Shown here: positions 26,801-35,963 of the stretch, in pieces
How the letters are laid out: each line of letters begins with the position of its first letter
How positions within the stretch are numbered: position 1 is the stretch's first letter
DNA from: JAQTNA01 sp043743785
GTDB taxonomy: Bacteria > Pseudomonadota > Gammaproteobacteria > Burkholderiales > Rhodocyclaceae
Length of the DNA stretch: 64,000 nucleotides
Assembly (NCBI GenBank): GCA_043743785.1
Contig: JAYTVW010000106.1
Coordinates: 1 to 64,000 of the forward strand
Direction: 5' to 3'
Notes under the pieces: model-generated
The model's input: the letters and a program-made list of their open reading frames with translations, nothing else
Told to the model about the DNA's origin: nothing
Database searches by the model: none
Made by a program: the position numbers and the translations under genes

Positions 26801-29800
26801 GTCGACGTTGCCGTAGATCTTCGTCTGGCCGGCATCCACCGTCACCGAGATCGGCCGCGGCGTGATGGCAAAGCTGGCGCCAGTGTAGCTGATGGCGTAG
26901 TTGCCGTTGGCCAAGCTGCCCTGGCTAATGGCGTAGGGGCCGCCGGTAACGGTCTCCCCCACTACGCGGCTTAGGGTACCGGCGAAGGTGTCACTGCCCA
27001 CCAGGCCCCGGTTGGTGCCGGCGGTTTCCAGGGTGTAGCCGAGCGTCGGGTCGCTGTTGCCGTAGATCTTCGTCTGGCCGGCATCCGCCGTCACCGTGAT
27101 CAGCCGTGGGCTGATGGCTCCTGAGTTCCCGGTCGCGCCCCCTCCATTGGTCACTGTGTAGCCATACACCGATTTTCCGGTGTTACTGGTTGCCGTTGAA
27201 ATGGCGATCCCGGAAACACTTACGGTTTTAGCCGCGCCGACGTCCTGGATTGCGCCCCCCGTACCGGCTGTCGTATAGGTGCCGGAAACGGGAAGAGTCA
27301 GCGTTACCGTATCGCCATCGACCGCTCCGCTGCTTGTGTAGTTTCCAGACGATAAAGGGGCAGTATTGAGGCTGTCGTAGATCTTGCTGATCGTGCCTGT
27401 CAGGTTCGTGCTGATGCTTGGCGCCAGAGTGTAAAGAAAACCACTGCCAGTGCCCTGAACCAGGGAACTGCCATAGACCGCGTTGTATTGCTTGAAGTCG
27501 TAAACAAGACCACCCCGCGTGTCATTGGCGGGATCGCTACTCCAGACGCGCCATGAGCTTCCTGCGCCTCCCGCACTCAGGGCATTGCTGGTTGAATTGT
27601 TTGTCTGGAAGTTACCGCCGGCCACCAGAGAGATGTTGCCGTTAAGCGTTGTGACGGAGTGGCCGGAGGCCAGGGTGATGTTACCGTTACCCTTGACCAG
27701 TACGCTGCCTGCCGCCGCAAGCACCGATCCGTTGAGAGCAATATTTCCACCGTAGAGAGTGATTGGCCCAGCGATTCCCAGGCCGGCGGCCACCGTGATA
27801 TCGCTAGAGTTTCCAGATTTTCCTAGGGTCAGACCACCCAGAGTGCTGTCAAAATTGATCCCGGCGGTGCTGAAAAGGCCAGTAAAACTGGAACTTGCCG
27901 GTTGAATGCTCAGCGTACCCGCACCACCGTAGCTGCTGCTGGATAGGTTGGGGGCATCATTCTCGATAACGAGGGCGCCACCGCCAACAGTTGTCGCCCC
28001 GCTGTAGGTGTTGGTTCCCGTTAGGGTGAGCGCTCCCGCACCAAACTTGGAGAGGGTACCGGTTCCGCTGATGCTCCTGCCAAAACTCAGGGTGTCACTG
28101 CGATTGAATACAACGAAGGCATTATTGGTAATACTGCCGGCAATGCTGCCTGACGTGGAGCCGGCTCCGAGCTGGAGCGTGCCTGCGTTGATCCGGGTGG
28201 TCCCGCTGTAGGTGTTGGTGCCACTGAGCACGAGCGTGCCGAAGCCTGATTTCGTCAATGTGCCGCCGCTACTGGTCAGCGCGTCGGCAATCGTCACATC
28301 AACCCCGTTGGTATCGATGCTATACGCCTGACCGGCAGCGGTACTGAAGCGGCTCGAATAATCGGCATTGTTGGCACTGCCGAATTGCAGCGTACCGCCA
28401 CCGAAGCTGATGGTGCCAGAGGAGCCGAGGGCGCCGGCGCTGCCCAAGGCGAGAGTACCGCCGTCGATCTGCGTACCGCCGCTGTAGGTGTTTGTTCCGC
28501 TCAGCAACAGTTTGCCGCTGCCCTGCTTGACGAGACTGGCCGTTCCACTCAGGTTGCCGCTGATCGAACTGGTCGCACTGGCGCTGTTGACCGTAAGGGT
28601 ACTGAGATTGGAAATCGCGCCCGAAAGACTGACAGCCCCGTTGCCGGCCTGGATCGACAATGCGGTTGAAGGCCGCTGGTAGCTCACCACCACGATGCCG
28701 GAACCACCGGTTCCGCCAACAGGTGCCTGAGAATTTCCACCGCCGCCGCCGCCACCGCCGCCTGTGTTGGCGGCTCCGTTGGCACCGTTGTTGTAGGGCG
28801 TTCCGCCAGCGCCACCGCCGCCCAAGCCGCCGGTACCTGCCGTGCCATCACTGCCCGCGCCGCCACCGCCACCATAGTAAGTACTCGTGCCACTCAGGCT
28901 GTAGGCGAGACCATCGCCACCCGCCGCAGGGTCGCTGCCACCATTGCCTCCGGCCCGGCCGGCGCCACCCCCACCCCCCCCGCGATTGGGTGATGGGGTT
29001 GACCAGGCACCACTGTTGCCCTGGCCTGTCGTAGCTGCCCCGGGTGACCCCTGCCATCCAGCGCCACCGCCAGATCCACCGGAAAGTCCTTGGTTATTGC
29101 TATAGGAACCACCACCGCCGCCGCCAATTGCGGTGAGGGACGCGCCACCCGTAAAGCTACTGTTGCCGCCGTTGCTTCCCTGCGCGGAATAGGCGCCACC
29201 TGTGCCGCCCGATCCAACGACGACGCTGTACTGGGTGCTTGCGTTGAGCGCGTAGCTGGACGTATACAAGACACCACCACCACCGCCGCCGCCGCCCACA
29301 TACGAACCACCGCCACCGCCGCCACCAGCCGCCACGAGCATCTGGGCGGTGCCGGTATAGGTGGGGTTCCAGGAGTAAGCACCTCCAGAGTAGCCAATAG
29401 CCAAGCCGCTGCTGGCGCCGCCTACCGTGTAGACGCTCGAGTTGTACTGGTAAGCACCGCCCCCCAGAAACTCGATCATGGCGGCAACAGGAACGGTGCC
29501 GGTGATATCCCCCGCCACCGAGACGCCTCCCGTTGCAGACACCAGCGAAATGGCACCCGACTGCAGGCCAAGATTGCCGACATAGCTTTGCGCGCCGCCG
29601 GTGGTGATATTGCCGCCCAGAGCGATGCCACCCGCCGCCGTCACAGCCAGGTCTCCGCTGGCCGCGATGCTGCCTAACAGCAGAGAATTCGTGTCCGTTA
29701 TGGAAACATAATTTCCCGACACAACCGACACGACACCAGTGAAGTCATTGCTCCCATTTGCAAGCGTGATGTCATTGGCCCCGGCCGTCAGCGTGGTCGT

Positions 29801-32800
29801 ACCGGCCACCGTCAGGGCAGCATTCTGGGTAATGGCGCCCGTTGCCGTAACACCCAGGTTGCCCGTGGCCGTGACATTGCCCAGAACTACCGATCCGTTA
29901 CTTGCGGTCAGAGCGATGTTGCCGCCGGCGAGGCTGCTGAAACCGAGGACGCCAGTGGCTTGGGTTATCCCGATGTCGCCTCCCACGGCCACCGTGCCAG
30001 GCGAGGCCTGGGTGAATGATTGGCTAACGGTGAAGTTGCCGGTGTTGCTGATGGAGCCGGCGGTCTGGTTGAAACTCGCGACCTGAATGCTGCCATTTCC
30101 ACCCAGGCTGCCCCCGGACTGGGTGAGTGCGGCCAGTTGCAGGGAAGTGGCCACATTGAGAGCTCCTGCGGCCAGACTCAGGGCGCCCGTCCCGCTCGTG
30201 GTAACACTATTGAGATGCACCGTGCCGGCCTGGGCCGGCGATACGACGCTGCTGTTGAAGCTGACAACGCCGCTCGGGATCACGACGTTTGCCACATTGG
30301 AAAGATCGGGCACCGCGCCGCCCACCCAATTCGACGGATCGAACCAGCTGCCAGCCGCGCCTCCGCTCCAGGTTACTGAATTAAGGCGGGTAATGCTGAC
30401 AGAACTGCCCGCTGTGCTCAGCACATTATAGTTTCCGGCAAGGCCGCTGCCGGCACCCAGGCTCAAGCCGCTGACGCTCCCCAGCGCACTGGCCGTCTGC
30501 ACATTCTTGCTCGTCAGATTGCTCGTGTCGCCCAAACCAGTGACGGCGAAGCTTTCACCATTCACCCCCATGGCGGTCAGTGCGCCGCCCGCAAGCGTAG
30601 TGGAGCCGTCATAGGTCCGACTGCCGCTCAGGGTCAGGTTGGCTTTGTCAATCGTCAGGTTGCCGCCCGTCAGATCGTAGCCCTGCTGGGTGGAATAGTA
30701 AGTGTTGTAGGAACCTGAATTGGTTCCCGTTGCCGCCGCCCCGAGGACGCCACTGACGGCCGTACTTGCAGCATTGTGGGCAGACCCGTCGTAGGTCACG
30801 GAAACATTAGCGAGTGTCAAAGGGGCCAGGAAACTGCGCAACAGCGGCGCGGTAATGCCCTCGTAAATGCGCCAGACTGCGGAACTGCCCCCGCTGCCGG
30901 AGATACCCCAGGATGAGAAGGTGGACAGCGCCATCATCTGGGCACTTGTCCTTGCCGTCCCGCCAGCACTGCCTGACTGCCCGGAAGTCTCACTGTTCCA
31001 ATAACTATTGGTCACGGTGCCATCGGATCGGCCTATCAGACCACCAACGTTTGTGCTACCGGCTACCACACCCATGGCATAGCTGGTGGAGAGGGTTCCG
31101 TTCAGGTTGTAGCCCGCCAGACCGCCAACGTCACTCGCTCCGCTTACTGCGCCAGTGGCATAGCTGTTGCCGATGGAGAAAGCAAAGCCGTTATAACCGA
31201 CCAGGCCACCAACATACTGGCCGGTGCCGGTGACGTCTCCCAAGGAATAGTTGTAGTCGGCGCCAACACCGCCATTCGTCTCGCCGAACAAGCCCCCGAC
31301 AGAATTCCGGCCGCTCACGGCGTTGGAGGTGTAGCTACGCGACGTCGACATGGTGTTGTTGTAGCCCACCAGACCACCCACCTGGTCGGTGCCGCTGACC
31401 GATCCACCGGACGCGTAGCTGTTGGTCAGCGAACCGACCACGGCCGCCCCCACCAGACTGCCAACCTGATTACGGCCGGTCACACTCGCGCCGATGAGGC
31501 CCAGATTCTTGATGACGGCACCACTGGCTGAACCGATAAGGCCTACGTAATCCGTCGTCGGCAGGTTGATGGTCAAACCGCTGACAGCATAGCCCTGGCC
31601 ATCGAGGGTCCCGGTGAACGCGCTGGAAGCGGATCCGACCGGCACGAAACCGGCCCCGGCCCAGACATCCTTGCCGTTGCCTGTGGAGGAGGCATCAATA
31701 TTGCTGCCTATCGAATAGCTGGCGGCCCGGTTCATTGCCATCAACTGGAGCTGGTGTCCATTGCTGACGGTCTGCGAGTACTCGGACGCCAGCATGGGCC
31801 GAGCCGCCCCGAGGTCATTCCCTGCGTTGTTGAGCGTCCCGTCCGAATCCACCATCACCCAGTTATTGCCGGCTGCGCCGGGCGTGGAGGTGAAATTGAA
31901 GCCGGCGAAGTTCGAGGCGGTGCGCATCTGCGTGGAGGTCAGGGGAGCACTGCCATTCGATCCGCCGCCCCAGGCAACGCCGGGCAGTTGACCGGCAACA
32001 TCCGGGCTCCAGTAGCTGTTGCTGATACTGGCATAAGTATTGTTTTCCCCTATCAGAGCCCCCGTGACGCCGGTCTGCCCCGTCACTGCGCCAATGGCGT
32101 AGCTGGCATTGACGCTTTGGAAGTTCATGCCAACCAGGCCGCCCACGCGGACGGAACCCGTTACGGCGGCGGTGGCATAGGTGTAGTAGATGTTCCCCAC
32201 GTTCTCGCCGGCAATGCCGCCGACGGTCGTGTTGCCGCTGACCGTTCCCGCCATATAGCTGTTGTAAAGTGGGCCGTTGTTGGCCCCCACCAGTCCGCCG
32301 ACGGTGTTGTTGCCACTGACCGTGCCCCAGGCGTAGCTGTTGCTGATCGTGCCGTTGTTCCAACCGGCCAACGCCCCCACCTTGCTGCTGCTGGTATCCG
32401 TTACATTGACGCTGACAAGCCCGAGATTTTGCAGGGAAGCACCGCCTGCAATGCCACTGAACAGACCGACTCCGTTGTTGGTGTTTGCCTGCGGTTTGAT
32501 TACCAGATTGCTGATGGTGTGGCCAAGGCCGTCGAAAACCCCGAGGAAACCCGAGGCATCCAGACCTAATGGTCGGAATCCGGCACCGGAACTCCAGTTG
32601 GCGCTGGCGCTGGCATCGATGTTTCCGCCCAGGGCGTAGTTGGCGCTCAGGTTGCCGTTGATGCCCTGCAAATCCGTCCCGGTGGTGCTGCCCTGGGCCC
32701 CAAGGCTGGTGATCACCGTGAAGTTGCGCGTGCTGCCATCGGCCCCCTGCGTGGTGCTGTAGGTCTGGCCTGCCGGCAAATCCACCGTGCCGCTGACGCT

Positions 32801-35800
32801 GTAGCTCGCGGTATTTCCGGCGGCCACGGCGCCCCGTCCGTAAAATAGGTCGAACCGGGTTCCGGCGGTGATCGTACCGATGACGATACTGTTGGCGTCC
32901 GCCAGACCGATGCTCGCGGCGCTGGCATTCACACTGCCGACGAAGTCGTTACCGGCGTTCGACAGGGAGATATTGCCGCTGGAGGATTTCAGGGTGGTGG
33001 CCCCGCCCACCGTGATGCTTGTGCCACTGGCCTGCCCGATGTTCCCGCCAGCAGTGAGCTTCATTTGTCCGGATAGGGTCACCGCACCTAGCGTCACCGG
33101 GCCGCTGGTTTGCGTGACAGTGGCGTTGCCCCCATTGAAACTGACTGCCGCCGTGTTGGTCATGCTGGAACTGAGGCTGATGCTCCCGCTGGCAACCAGG
33201 CTCAGGGTGCCGGAACTCCAGCCGAGGGTGCCCGGCAAGATCAGGTCGCTGGCAGAACTCCCCGTGCCACTGATGGTACGGCCGGAATAACTGATGTCGT
33301 AACCCGACTGGTCGCTGACGAAACCGCTCAACATGGCCGTGGCGCTTCCCGCCGTTGCCGTCGTGCTTACGGTCAGCCCAGCACTGCCGGCGACGATATG
33401 GCTGGTCACCGGACTGGCGACGCTGGCGGTGTAATCCGCGATGCTGCCTAGTGTCTGGGTGCCACCATTCAAGGCTGAAGTCAGGTTGAGCGGTTGCAGG
33501 AGGCTGCGCAGCAGCGGGGAAGTGCTACCGTCATAGATGCGCCAGACCGACGTGCTGCCGCCGCTGGTTGCCATGTCCCAGGCGCTGAAACTGGACGCCG
33601 TCTTCATCTGGGATGCGGTAAGGCCGGTCGTTCCGGCCAGGGTGCCGCCGCCGATGCCAGCGATAGTGGCATTCGCGCTGCTGTTCCAGTAGCTGCCGGC
33701 GACCGTGCCACCGTTATACCCCACGAACCCGCCTGTATTATTCGCGGTAAGGAATACCACGCTGCCGGAAGCGTAACTATTGCTGATGTTACCGAAATTC
33801 TGTCCGACCAGTCCGCCAAAATTATCCTGGCCATGGTTCGCAGTGATTTGCATTGAGCTATAGGAATTGGAGATGCTCGCATTATTCACGCCCACCAGGC
33901 CGCCAACCCGGTTCCAGACGTCGATCGTGCCCGACGTGAAACTTGACTTTATAGTTCCATCATTCTGGCCAACGAGGCCCCCGGCATAGGTACTGGCGTT
34001 GACAGTCCCCATGACGTAAGTGTTGAGAAGCGTGCCCTTGTTATCGCCGATCAATCCGCCAACCAAACCACCCCCCGTCACCGCCACATTAGTCAGTCCA
34101 AGGTTCCTGACCACGGAGCCCGTGTCCGTCACACCGAACAGGCCGATGTTATTCGTTCCAGAGCGGTTGATCACGAGGCCGGAGATGACATGACCCAAGC
34201 CGTCGAAGATGCCGTTGAATGGGGTGCCTGAAGTCCCGATCGGCGCAAAGCCGGCGTTGGAATTCCACGAGGACGTGCCGCTTGCATCAATGTTGCTGCC
34301 GAGGACGTAGTTCCCGCTCAGGCCAGCACCGATGCCCTGTAAATCGGTCGGTGTGGGGCTGGCTGCCGCTCCAAGGCTGGCAATTACCGTGTAACCAAGC
34401 ACTGGACCGGACGTTCCCAGTTGGGTGCTGAAGTGATTGCCGGCAGGGAGATTGACCGCGGCATAGACGTTGTAGGCACTCGAGCCACCAGTCTGAGTCG
34501 CCTGACCATATTGCAGTGCCAGGCTGGCCGTGCCGGTGCCGTTCATGCCACTGTTGATATTGATGTTGTTCTGGGCATTCAGGGTCAGGGTATTGGCACT
34601 CCAGCTGACCGTATCGTTCACGTTTACATTGCCGCTGGCGCCACCAGCGCCGCTGGTGGACGCAATGGTCACGTAACCAAAACCAAGATTGCTGCCCAGT
34701 GTCGCCCCGGAGATATCGCCGCCGCTGGCAGCAATAGTGAAATCTACCGGGTCGATGAGCCAGGATCCGGCGCGTCCCGAGGGCGCGCTTGTGCTGATTA
34801 TTGCTCCCTCTGCAACCTGAACGCGGCTGCCGGAGGTTTCAACAAAACCGCCGTAGCCGCCCGCATTGCCGCCCCGGGCAGTGATGCTGCCATTGACCTG
34901 GGTCAGGCTGTCCGGATTCGAAAGATCGGCAATCAGGCTGACCGTGCCGCCCTTGCCGGCGCTGCCCGCCGCCGCGTCAGCGCCCATGCTGCCGGAGTGC
35001 TGTATCCGGTCGGAGGCTTCCAGGATGATGCGGCCACCGTCATTGACCAACCCGCCGGCCTCCAGGCTGCCGCTGTTCTTCACCACCCCGCCCAGGAGGC
35101 GATCGACGGCCTTGGCGGAGAGGATGATCTGCCCACCCGGGGCCTGCACCGCCCAATGGTTATCCACCAGCGCCTGAATCTGGGAAGGCGTGACGACCAC
35201 ACCTGCCAGGCTGCTGCCATCGAATTGCAGGCTCACGGTTTCACCGGAGGCGAGTGCCACCGTGCCCATCCTTGCCACGATGACGCCCTGGTTGCGCACT
35301 TCCGGCGCCAGGAGCGCGATGTAGCCCCCCAGGGCCGCCGTCAGGCTGCCCTCGTTGACGACGCTGCCGGTGGCGCCGTTGCGGCTGAAGACATTCCGGC
35401 CGGCCATGAAGTCGCTGTCGGATATGGAGTGGGTCGTGGCGATCAGGGCGCCCACGTCCACACTTGAGCCCTTGGTGAAATACACTCCGTTCGGGTTCAC
35501 CAGAATGACCTGGCCGTTGGCCGTGATGCGGCCGGCAATCTGGCTGGCCTGGGTGTCCAGCACCCGGTTCAGGATCACGGCCGTGCTGCCTGGCTGGTTG
35601 AAATTCACCTGGGCCTGGGCGCCCACATTGAAGGTATTCCAGTTGATGACCGCCCGCTGGCTGGTCTGGCTCACGTCCATGCGCGCAGCCGTCTGGCTGA
35701 TGATGGCGCTGCCGGCCGCGACGCTGCCGCCGGTGGGCAACTGGGTGGGTGCCGGTGGCGCCGCCAGTGCCCCTGATGCAATCAACCCCAGGGCGGCAAT

Positions 35801-35932
35801 CGCCCCGGCCGCACGTGTCGCAGATGAAATCCCCCCGCCGTGGCGTCCGATTTCGGACACGGCCACCCAGGCGAGGCGCGCCTGGCTCCACACCAGGCGA
35901 TAGATACGGTTGATGCTGGCGTGGCCGTTCAT
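20807..35932 (-). CDS. Giant TpsA exoprotein, filamentous haemagglutinin-like adhesin
   Basis: This 5041-residue protein is the secreted partner of a two-partner secretion system. It opens with an extended signal peptide (NRIYRLVWSQARLAWVAVSEIGR) and an AALA-type cleavage site near residue 57. The TPS/haemagglutination activity domain (about 60-330) contains VNPNGVYF with Asn146-Pro-Asn-Gly. Downstream are GLUG-type repeats (GGLVGxNxGxIxNSY; about 610-745, 1170-1285, 1460-1645), YDG/MBG-type beta modules, a glycine-rich block (about 2180-2415), PATR-like beta-strand repeats (about 2415-2730), MBG-like tandem repeats (about 2950-3125), a Ser/Ala/Gly/Thr-rich stretch (about 4620-4730), a lysine/glycine/aspartate-rich tail (about 4730-4870) and a lone Cys4962/Cys4967 pair. 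The ATG at 35932 has no clear ribosome binding site but is 31 bases after tpsB. No frameshift is seen. Confidence 0.95.
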   Translation of the reverse strand: MNGHASINRIYRLVWSQARLAWVAVSEIGRHGGGISSATRAAGAIAALGLIASGALAAPPAPTQLPTGGSVAAGSAIISQTAARMDVSQTSQRAVINWNTFNVGAQAQVNFNQPGSTAVILNRVLDTQASQIAGRITANGQVILVNPNGVYFTKGSSVDVGALIATTHSISDSDFMAGRNVFSRNGATGSVVNEGSLTAALGGYIALLAPEVRNQGVIVARMGTVALASGETVSLQFDGSSLAGVVVTPSQIQALVDNHWAVQAPGGQIILSAKAVDRLLGGVVKNSGSLEAGGLVNDGGRIILEASDRIQHSGSMGADAAAGSAGKGGTVSLIADLSNPDSLTQVNGSITARGGNAGGYGGFVETSGSRVQVAEGAIISTSAPSGRAGSWLIDPVDFTIAASGGDISGATLGSNLGFGYVTIASTSGAGGASGNVNVNDTVSWSANTLTLNAQNNININSGMNGTGTASLALQYGQATQTGGSSAYNVYAAVNLPAGNHFSTQLGTSGPVLGYTVIASLGAAASPTPTDLQGIGAGLSGNYVLGSNIDASGTSSWNSNAGFAPIGTSGTPFNGIFDGLGHVISGLVINRSGTNNIGLFGVTDTGSVVRNLGLTNVAVTGGGLVGGLIGDNKGTLLNTYVMGTVNASTYAGGLVGQNDGTIKSSFTSGTIDVWNRVGGLVGVNNASISNSYSSMQITANHGQDNFGGLVGQNFGNISNSYASGSVVFLTANNTGGFVGYNGGTVAGSYWNSSANATIAGIGGGTLAGTTGLTASQMKTASSFSAWDMATSGGSTSVWRIYDGSTSPLLRSLLQPLNLTSALNGGTQTLGSIADYTASVASPVTSHIVAGSAGLTVSTTATAGSATAMLSGFVSDQSGYDISYSGRTISGTGSSASDLILPGTLGWSSGTLSLVASGSISLSSSMTNTAAVSFNGGNATVTQTSGPVTLGAVTLSGQMKLTAGGNIGQASGTSITVGGATTLKSSSGNISLSNAGNDFVGSVNASAASIGLADANSIVIGTITAGTRFDLFYGRGAVAAGNTASYSVSGTVDLPAGQTYSTTQGADGSTRNFTVITSLGAQGSTTGTDLQGINGNLSANYALGGNIDASASANWSSGAGFRPLGLDASGFLGVFDGLGHTISNLVIKPQANTNNGVGLFSGIAGGASLQNLGLVSVNVTDTSSSKVGALAGWNNGTISNSYAWGTVSGNNTVGGLVGANNGPLYNSYMAGTVSGNTTVGGIAGENVGNIYYTYATAAVTGSVRVGGLVGMNFQSVNASYAIGAVTGQTGVTGALIGENNTYASISNSYWSPDVAGQLPGVAWGGGSNGSAPLTSTQMRTASNFAGFNFTSTPGAAGNNWVMVDSDGTLNNAGNDLGAARPMLASEYSQTVSNGHQLQLMAMNRAASYSIGSNIDASSTGNGKDVWAGAGFVPVGSASSAFTGTLDGQGYAVSGLTINLPTTDYVGLIGSASGAVIKNLGLIGASVTGRNQVGSLVGAAVVGSLTNSYASGGSVSGTDQVGGLVGYNNTMSTSRSYTSNAVSGRNSVGGLFGETNGGVGADYNYSLGDVTGTGQYVGGLVGYNGFAFSIGNSYATGAVSGASDVGGLAGYNLNGTLSTSYAMGVVAGSTNVGGLIGRSDGTVTNSYWNSETSGQSGSAGGTARTSAQMMALSTFSSWGISGSGGSSAVWRIYEGITAPLLRSFLAPLTLANVSVTYDGSAHNAASTAVSGVLGAAATGTNSGSYNTYYSTQQGYDLTGGNLTIDKANLTLSGSRTYDGSTTLAGGALTAMGVNGESFAVTGLGDTSNLTSKNVQTASALGSVSGLSLGAGSGLAGNYNVLSTAGSSVSITRLNSVTWSGGAAGSWFDPSNWVGGAVPDLSNVANVVIPSGVVSFNSSVVSPAQAGTVHLNSVTTSGTGALSLAAGALNVATSLQLAALTQSGGSLGGNGSIQVASFNQTAGSISNTGNFTVSQSFTQASPGTVAVGGDIGITQATGVLGFSSLAGGNIALTASNGSVVLGNVTATGNLGVTATGAITQNAALTVAGTTTLTAGANDITLANGSNDFTGVVSVVSGNYVSITDTNSLLLGSIAASGDLAVTAAGGIALGGNITTGGAQSYVGNLGLQSGAISLVSATGGVSVAGDITGTVPVAAMIEFLGGGAYQYNSSVYTVGGASSGLAIGYSGGAYSWNPTYTGTAQMLVAAGGGGGGGSYVGGGGGGGGVLYTSSYALNASTQYSVVVGSGGTGGAYSAQGSNGGNSSFTGGASLTAIGGGGGGSYSNNQGLSGGSGGGAGWQGSPGAATTGQGNSGAWSTPSPNRGGGGGGAGRAGGNGGSDPAAGGDGLAYSLSGTSTYYGGGGGAGSDGTAGTGGLGGGGAGGTPYNNGANGAANTGGGGGGGGGNSQAPVGGTGGSGIVVVSYQRPSTALSIQAGNGAVSLSGAISNLSTLTVNSASATSSISGNLSGTASLVKQGSGKLLLSGTNTYSGGTQIDGGTLALGSAGALGSSGTISFGGGTLQFGSANNADYSSRFSTAAGQAYSIDTNGVDVTIADALTSSGGTLTKSGFGTLVLSGTNTYSGTTRINAGTLQLGAGSTSGSIAGSITNNAFVVFNRSDTLSFGRSISGTGTLSKFGAGALTLTGTNTYSGATTVGGGALVIENDAPNLSSSSYGGAGTLSIQPASSSFTGLFSTAGINFDSTLGGLTLGKSGNSSDITVAAGLGIAGPITLYGGNIALNGSVLAAAGSVLVKGNGNITLASGHSVTTLNGNISLVAGGNFQTNNSTSNALSAGGAGSSWRVWSSDPANDTRGGLVYDFKQYNAVYGSSLVQGTGSGFLYTLAPSISTNLTGTISKIYDSLNTAPLSSGNYTSSGAVDGDTVTLTLPVSGTYTTAGTGGAIQDVGAAKTVSVSGIAISTATSNTGKSVYGYTVTNGGGATGNSGAISPRLITVTADAGQTKIYGNSDPTLGYTLETAGTNRGLVGSDTFAGTLSRVVGETVTGGPYAISQGSLANGNYAISYTGASFAITPRPISVTVDAGQTKIYGNVDPTLGYTLETAGTNRGLVGSDTFAGTLSRVAGETVTGGPYAISQGSLANGNYAISYTGASFAITPRPISVTADAGQTKIYGNSDPTAYGFASTSLGSGTALVGALDRAAGENVGSYAIGRGGLTDGANPNYAITYSGDSFAISQRPITVTAADQSRFYGSANPTAGAVNITNGSLVNGDTLGTASVTSLATANTAAGQAAALTPYSQIFSAGSAGNYAISYQDGTLSIGKAHLTVMANNATKSYGEANPALNATVSGFVNGETLATSGVSGSGSATTTATAATGVGTVPVTAGVGSLAAANYDFPTLVAGTLGIGKANLTLSGAREYDGSTVVAGSVLMATGVRGETFAVTGAGDTSNLLGKNVQTASTLASVTGLGVGAGTGLSSNYNDLSTAGSSVSISRRSSVSWIGGASGNWFDPANWTAGAVPDLANVHNVVIPSSTIVRFDSGSVVSPAQAGAVSVDGISGSGALNLATGSLNVAISLQLGALAQSGGSLGVNGNVQLGAFSQSGGAVSSTGDLTVTDSYSQSGQGSLFVGGNVDITQTSGLASLGSIQATGRLSVVAPAGMDLSGDIATSGRQSYTGPLTVSGGNRVLATTNADVVFAGTIDSAAASSSSLTVNAGTGAVRVTGANGGSTPLASLATGGSGTTTLGGDVTTIGAQTYGGPVVLSGGNRMLATTNADVSFAGSVDADPVSAAGLTVNAGTGSPRFGGAVGSTTPLTSLFTLGTGTTFLSGNVTTAGDQRYGGDVTLNSANVILKTNSNGAVRIAGQVTSNGSFLGANTQSYLTSSTWTTTQGGTNPYQLSVDLGQNWTYQADYLISSTPGSMDSGGLNTIFSYGNYADGILLRTTGRGDSFYLKGNNLGAVDLLGSGVDRGPGTYVTIKLSYANNGTTGTLNVYTDNVLKATQTAAGDLNPGNKVLSIGSAGHAANEGLNATLRNVSLTSGNAVSAALSIDTGAGAAAIAGGAAGLSSLSIRSSAPDSTIGGVISGSTQLIKQGSGTLSLSAANTYGGGTTVVGGTLKAGSSTSGVPGAVTAGPFGTATVTVNAGASLDVNGQTLANDLGLAGAGIGGQGALMNSSPNGALVSGAIALADTTAIGSASLLTLTGPISGNQSILFIGDGGVTATNPGNVIQSVAARNVGFLDLAGSGSLAVDRVNLVDGISSVGSVRVIADSVSLNKSISASGSGNIVVRAGAGDLLIGNGTTVSAASGNIDLLGARIVNLPAGSPLSASGYWRVWSTNPDPFSADPAVADIRGSLAGNFKQYNASYGGTVLGVGNGLLYSFAPILAVSPIGSIRKTYDGDTTARLTLGNYAVSGVVDGDTVNLSIPTGTYTTGGSVAAAKDAGSGKTVAFTGLGLASATGGTPAQAVFGYTVANSALSFSNGAIAPAPLTVSANAASKTYDAQPYTGGNGVGYAGFVNNETATVLGGTLAYGGTARGAINAGSYVITPSGLTSGNYSLTFVDGALTVNKAALTVSSIDVSKTYDGTTTAAGQIRVVAGQLYGNDSLRDGSFSFADPAAGSNKTLLVSAVAVSDGNGGGNYALVLASNTTSTILQTPVVVPVPLPVAAAPGNAGSTTPAASSAASASGTSDASGATGSSTAASSSGTSGAADTTSASTSSGSSTSSGASDASGSSTAAAPSSSSGAAADAAGSSGSSSASGTSNTGGSSASSSGSSTGAAAPAAKGGTSKVADAGSGKGKADGKGKDGGKAADGKGKDGGKANGKDGKSKDGKGKEASKLAGQGKDGKDGGKRHEGGKFADRGKDGGRFADRGRDGGKADGKRHEGGKFADRGKEGSRFADKGKDGGKVDGKGREEGKMADGARSGRPAIVRSAAAQAKSVAAASRISDRFAQINAGVLAAAYAGTLAANASAAVIARINTNTNPVSLMNRGLPPDSSALNGVRKENPLVPPVCDGRPCSKGDSNAAMAVQIQAQASGAQPAPSDSLSESFHEIPWKGNSGIHKVARSRASVTYTETLEEVNFMGTLTLFIIP
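21325..21740 (-). repeat. Degenerate KDGGK-type repeats coding the TpsA charged tail
   Basis: This part of tpsA is made of variations on a short unit coding GKGKDGGK, KRHEGGKFADRG and similar. The protein stretch (about residues 4731-4870) is strongly basic and low in hydrophobic residues, unlike the beta-helical rest. Such simple repeats are expected to vary in copy number between strains. Confidence 0.8.
26561..27058 (-). repeat. Two near-identical 249-bp tandem repeats inside tpsA
   Basis: The sequence starting GCCGTAGATC recurs at 26561, 26810 and 27059, giving two full 249-base units (83 residues each) that differ at only a few bases. Each codes one MBG-like module with GQTKIYGN and YAISQGSLANGNYAISY. 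The high nucleotide identity suggests recent duplication or gene conversion. Confidence 0.9.
28690..29380 (-). repeat. Glycine-rich block in tpsA
   Basis: About 230 codons dominated by glycine, with runs of six to nine glycines broken by Ser, Asn, Ala and Tyr, sitting between beta-strand modules. It ends in GIVVVSYQ. In the plus strand it appears as CCACCGCC-rich sequence. Confidence 0.85.
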
Positions 35933-35963
35933 GGGGGGCAGACGGCGCCAGGAGCGTCCGGGT

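Noticed and set aside
26561..27058. Possible CRISPR-like array, from regular repeat spacing
   Set aside because: The 249-base period and continuous coding show protein module repeats rather than repeat-spacer units.
34421..35467. Plus-strand open frame (348 codons) opposite the start of tpsA
   Set aside because: The minus strand here codes the highly recognisable TPS domain; the plus-strand product is low-complexity without motifs.
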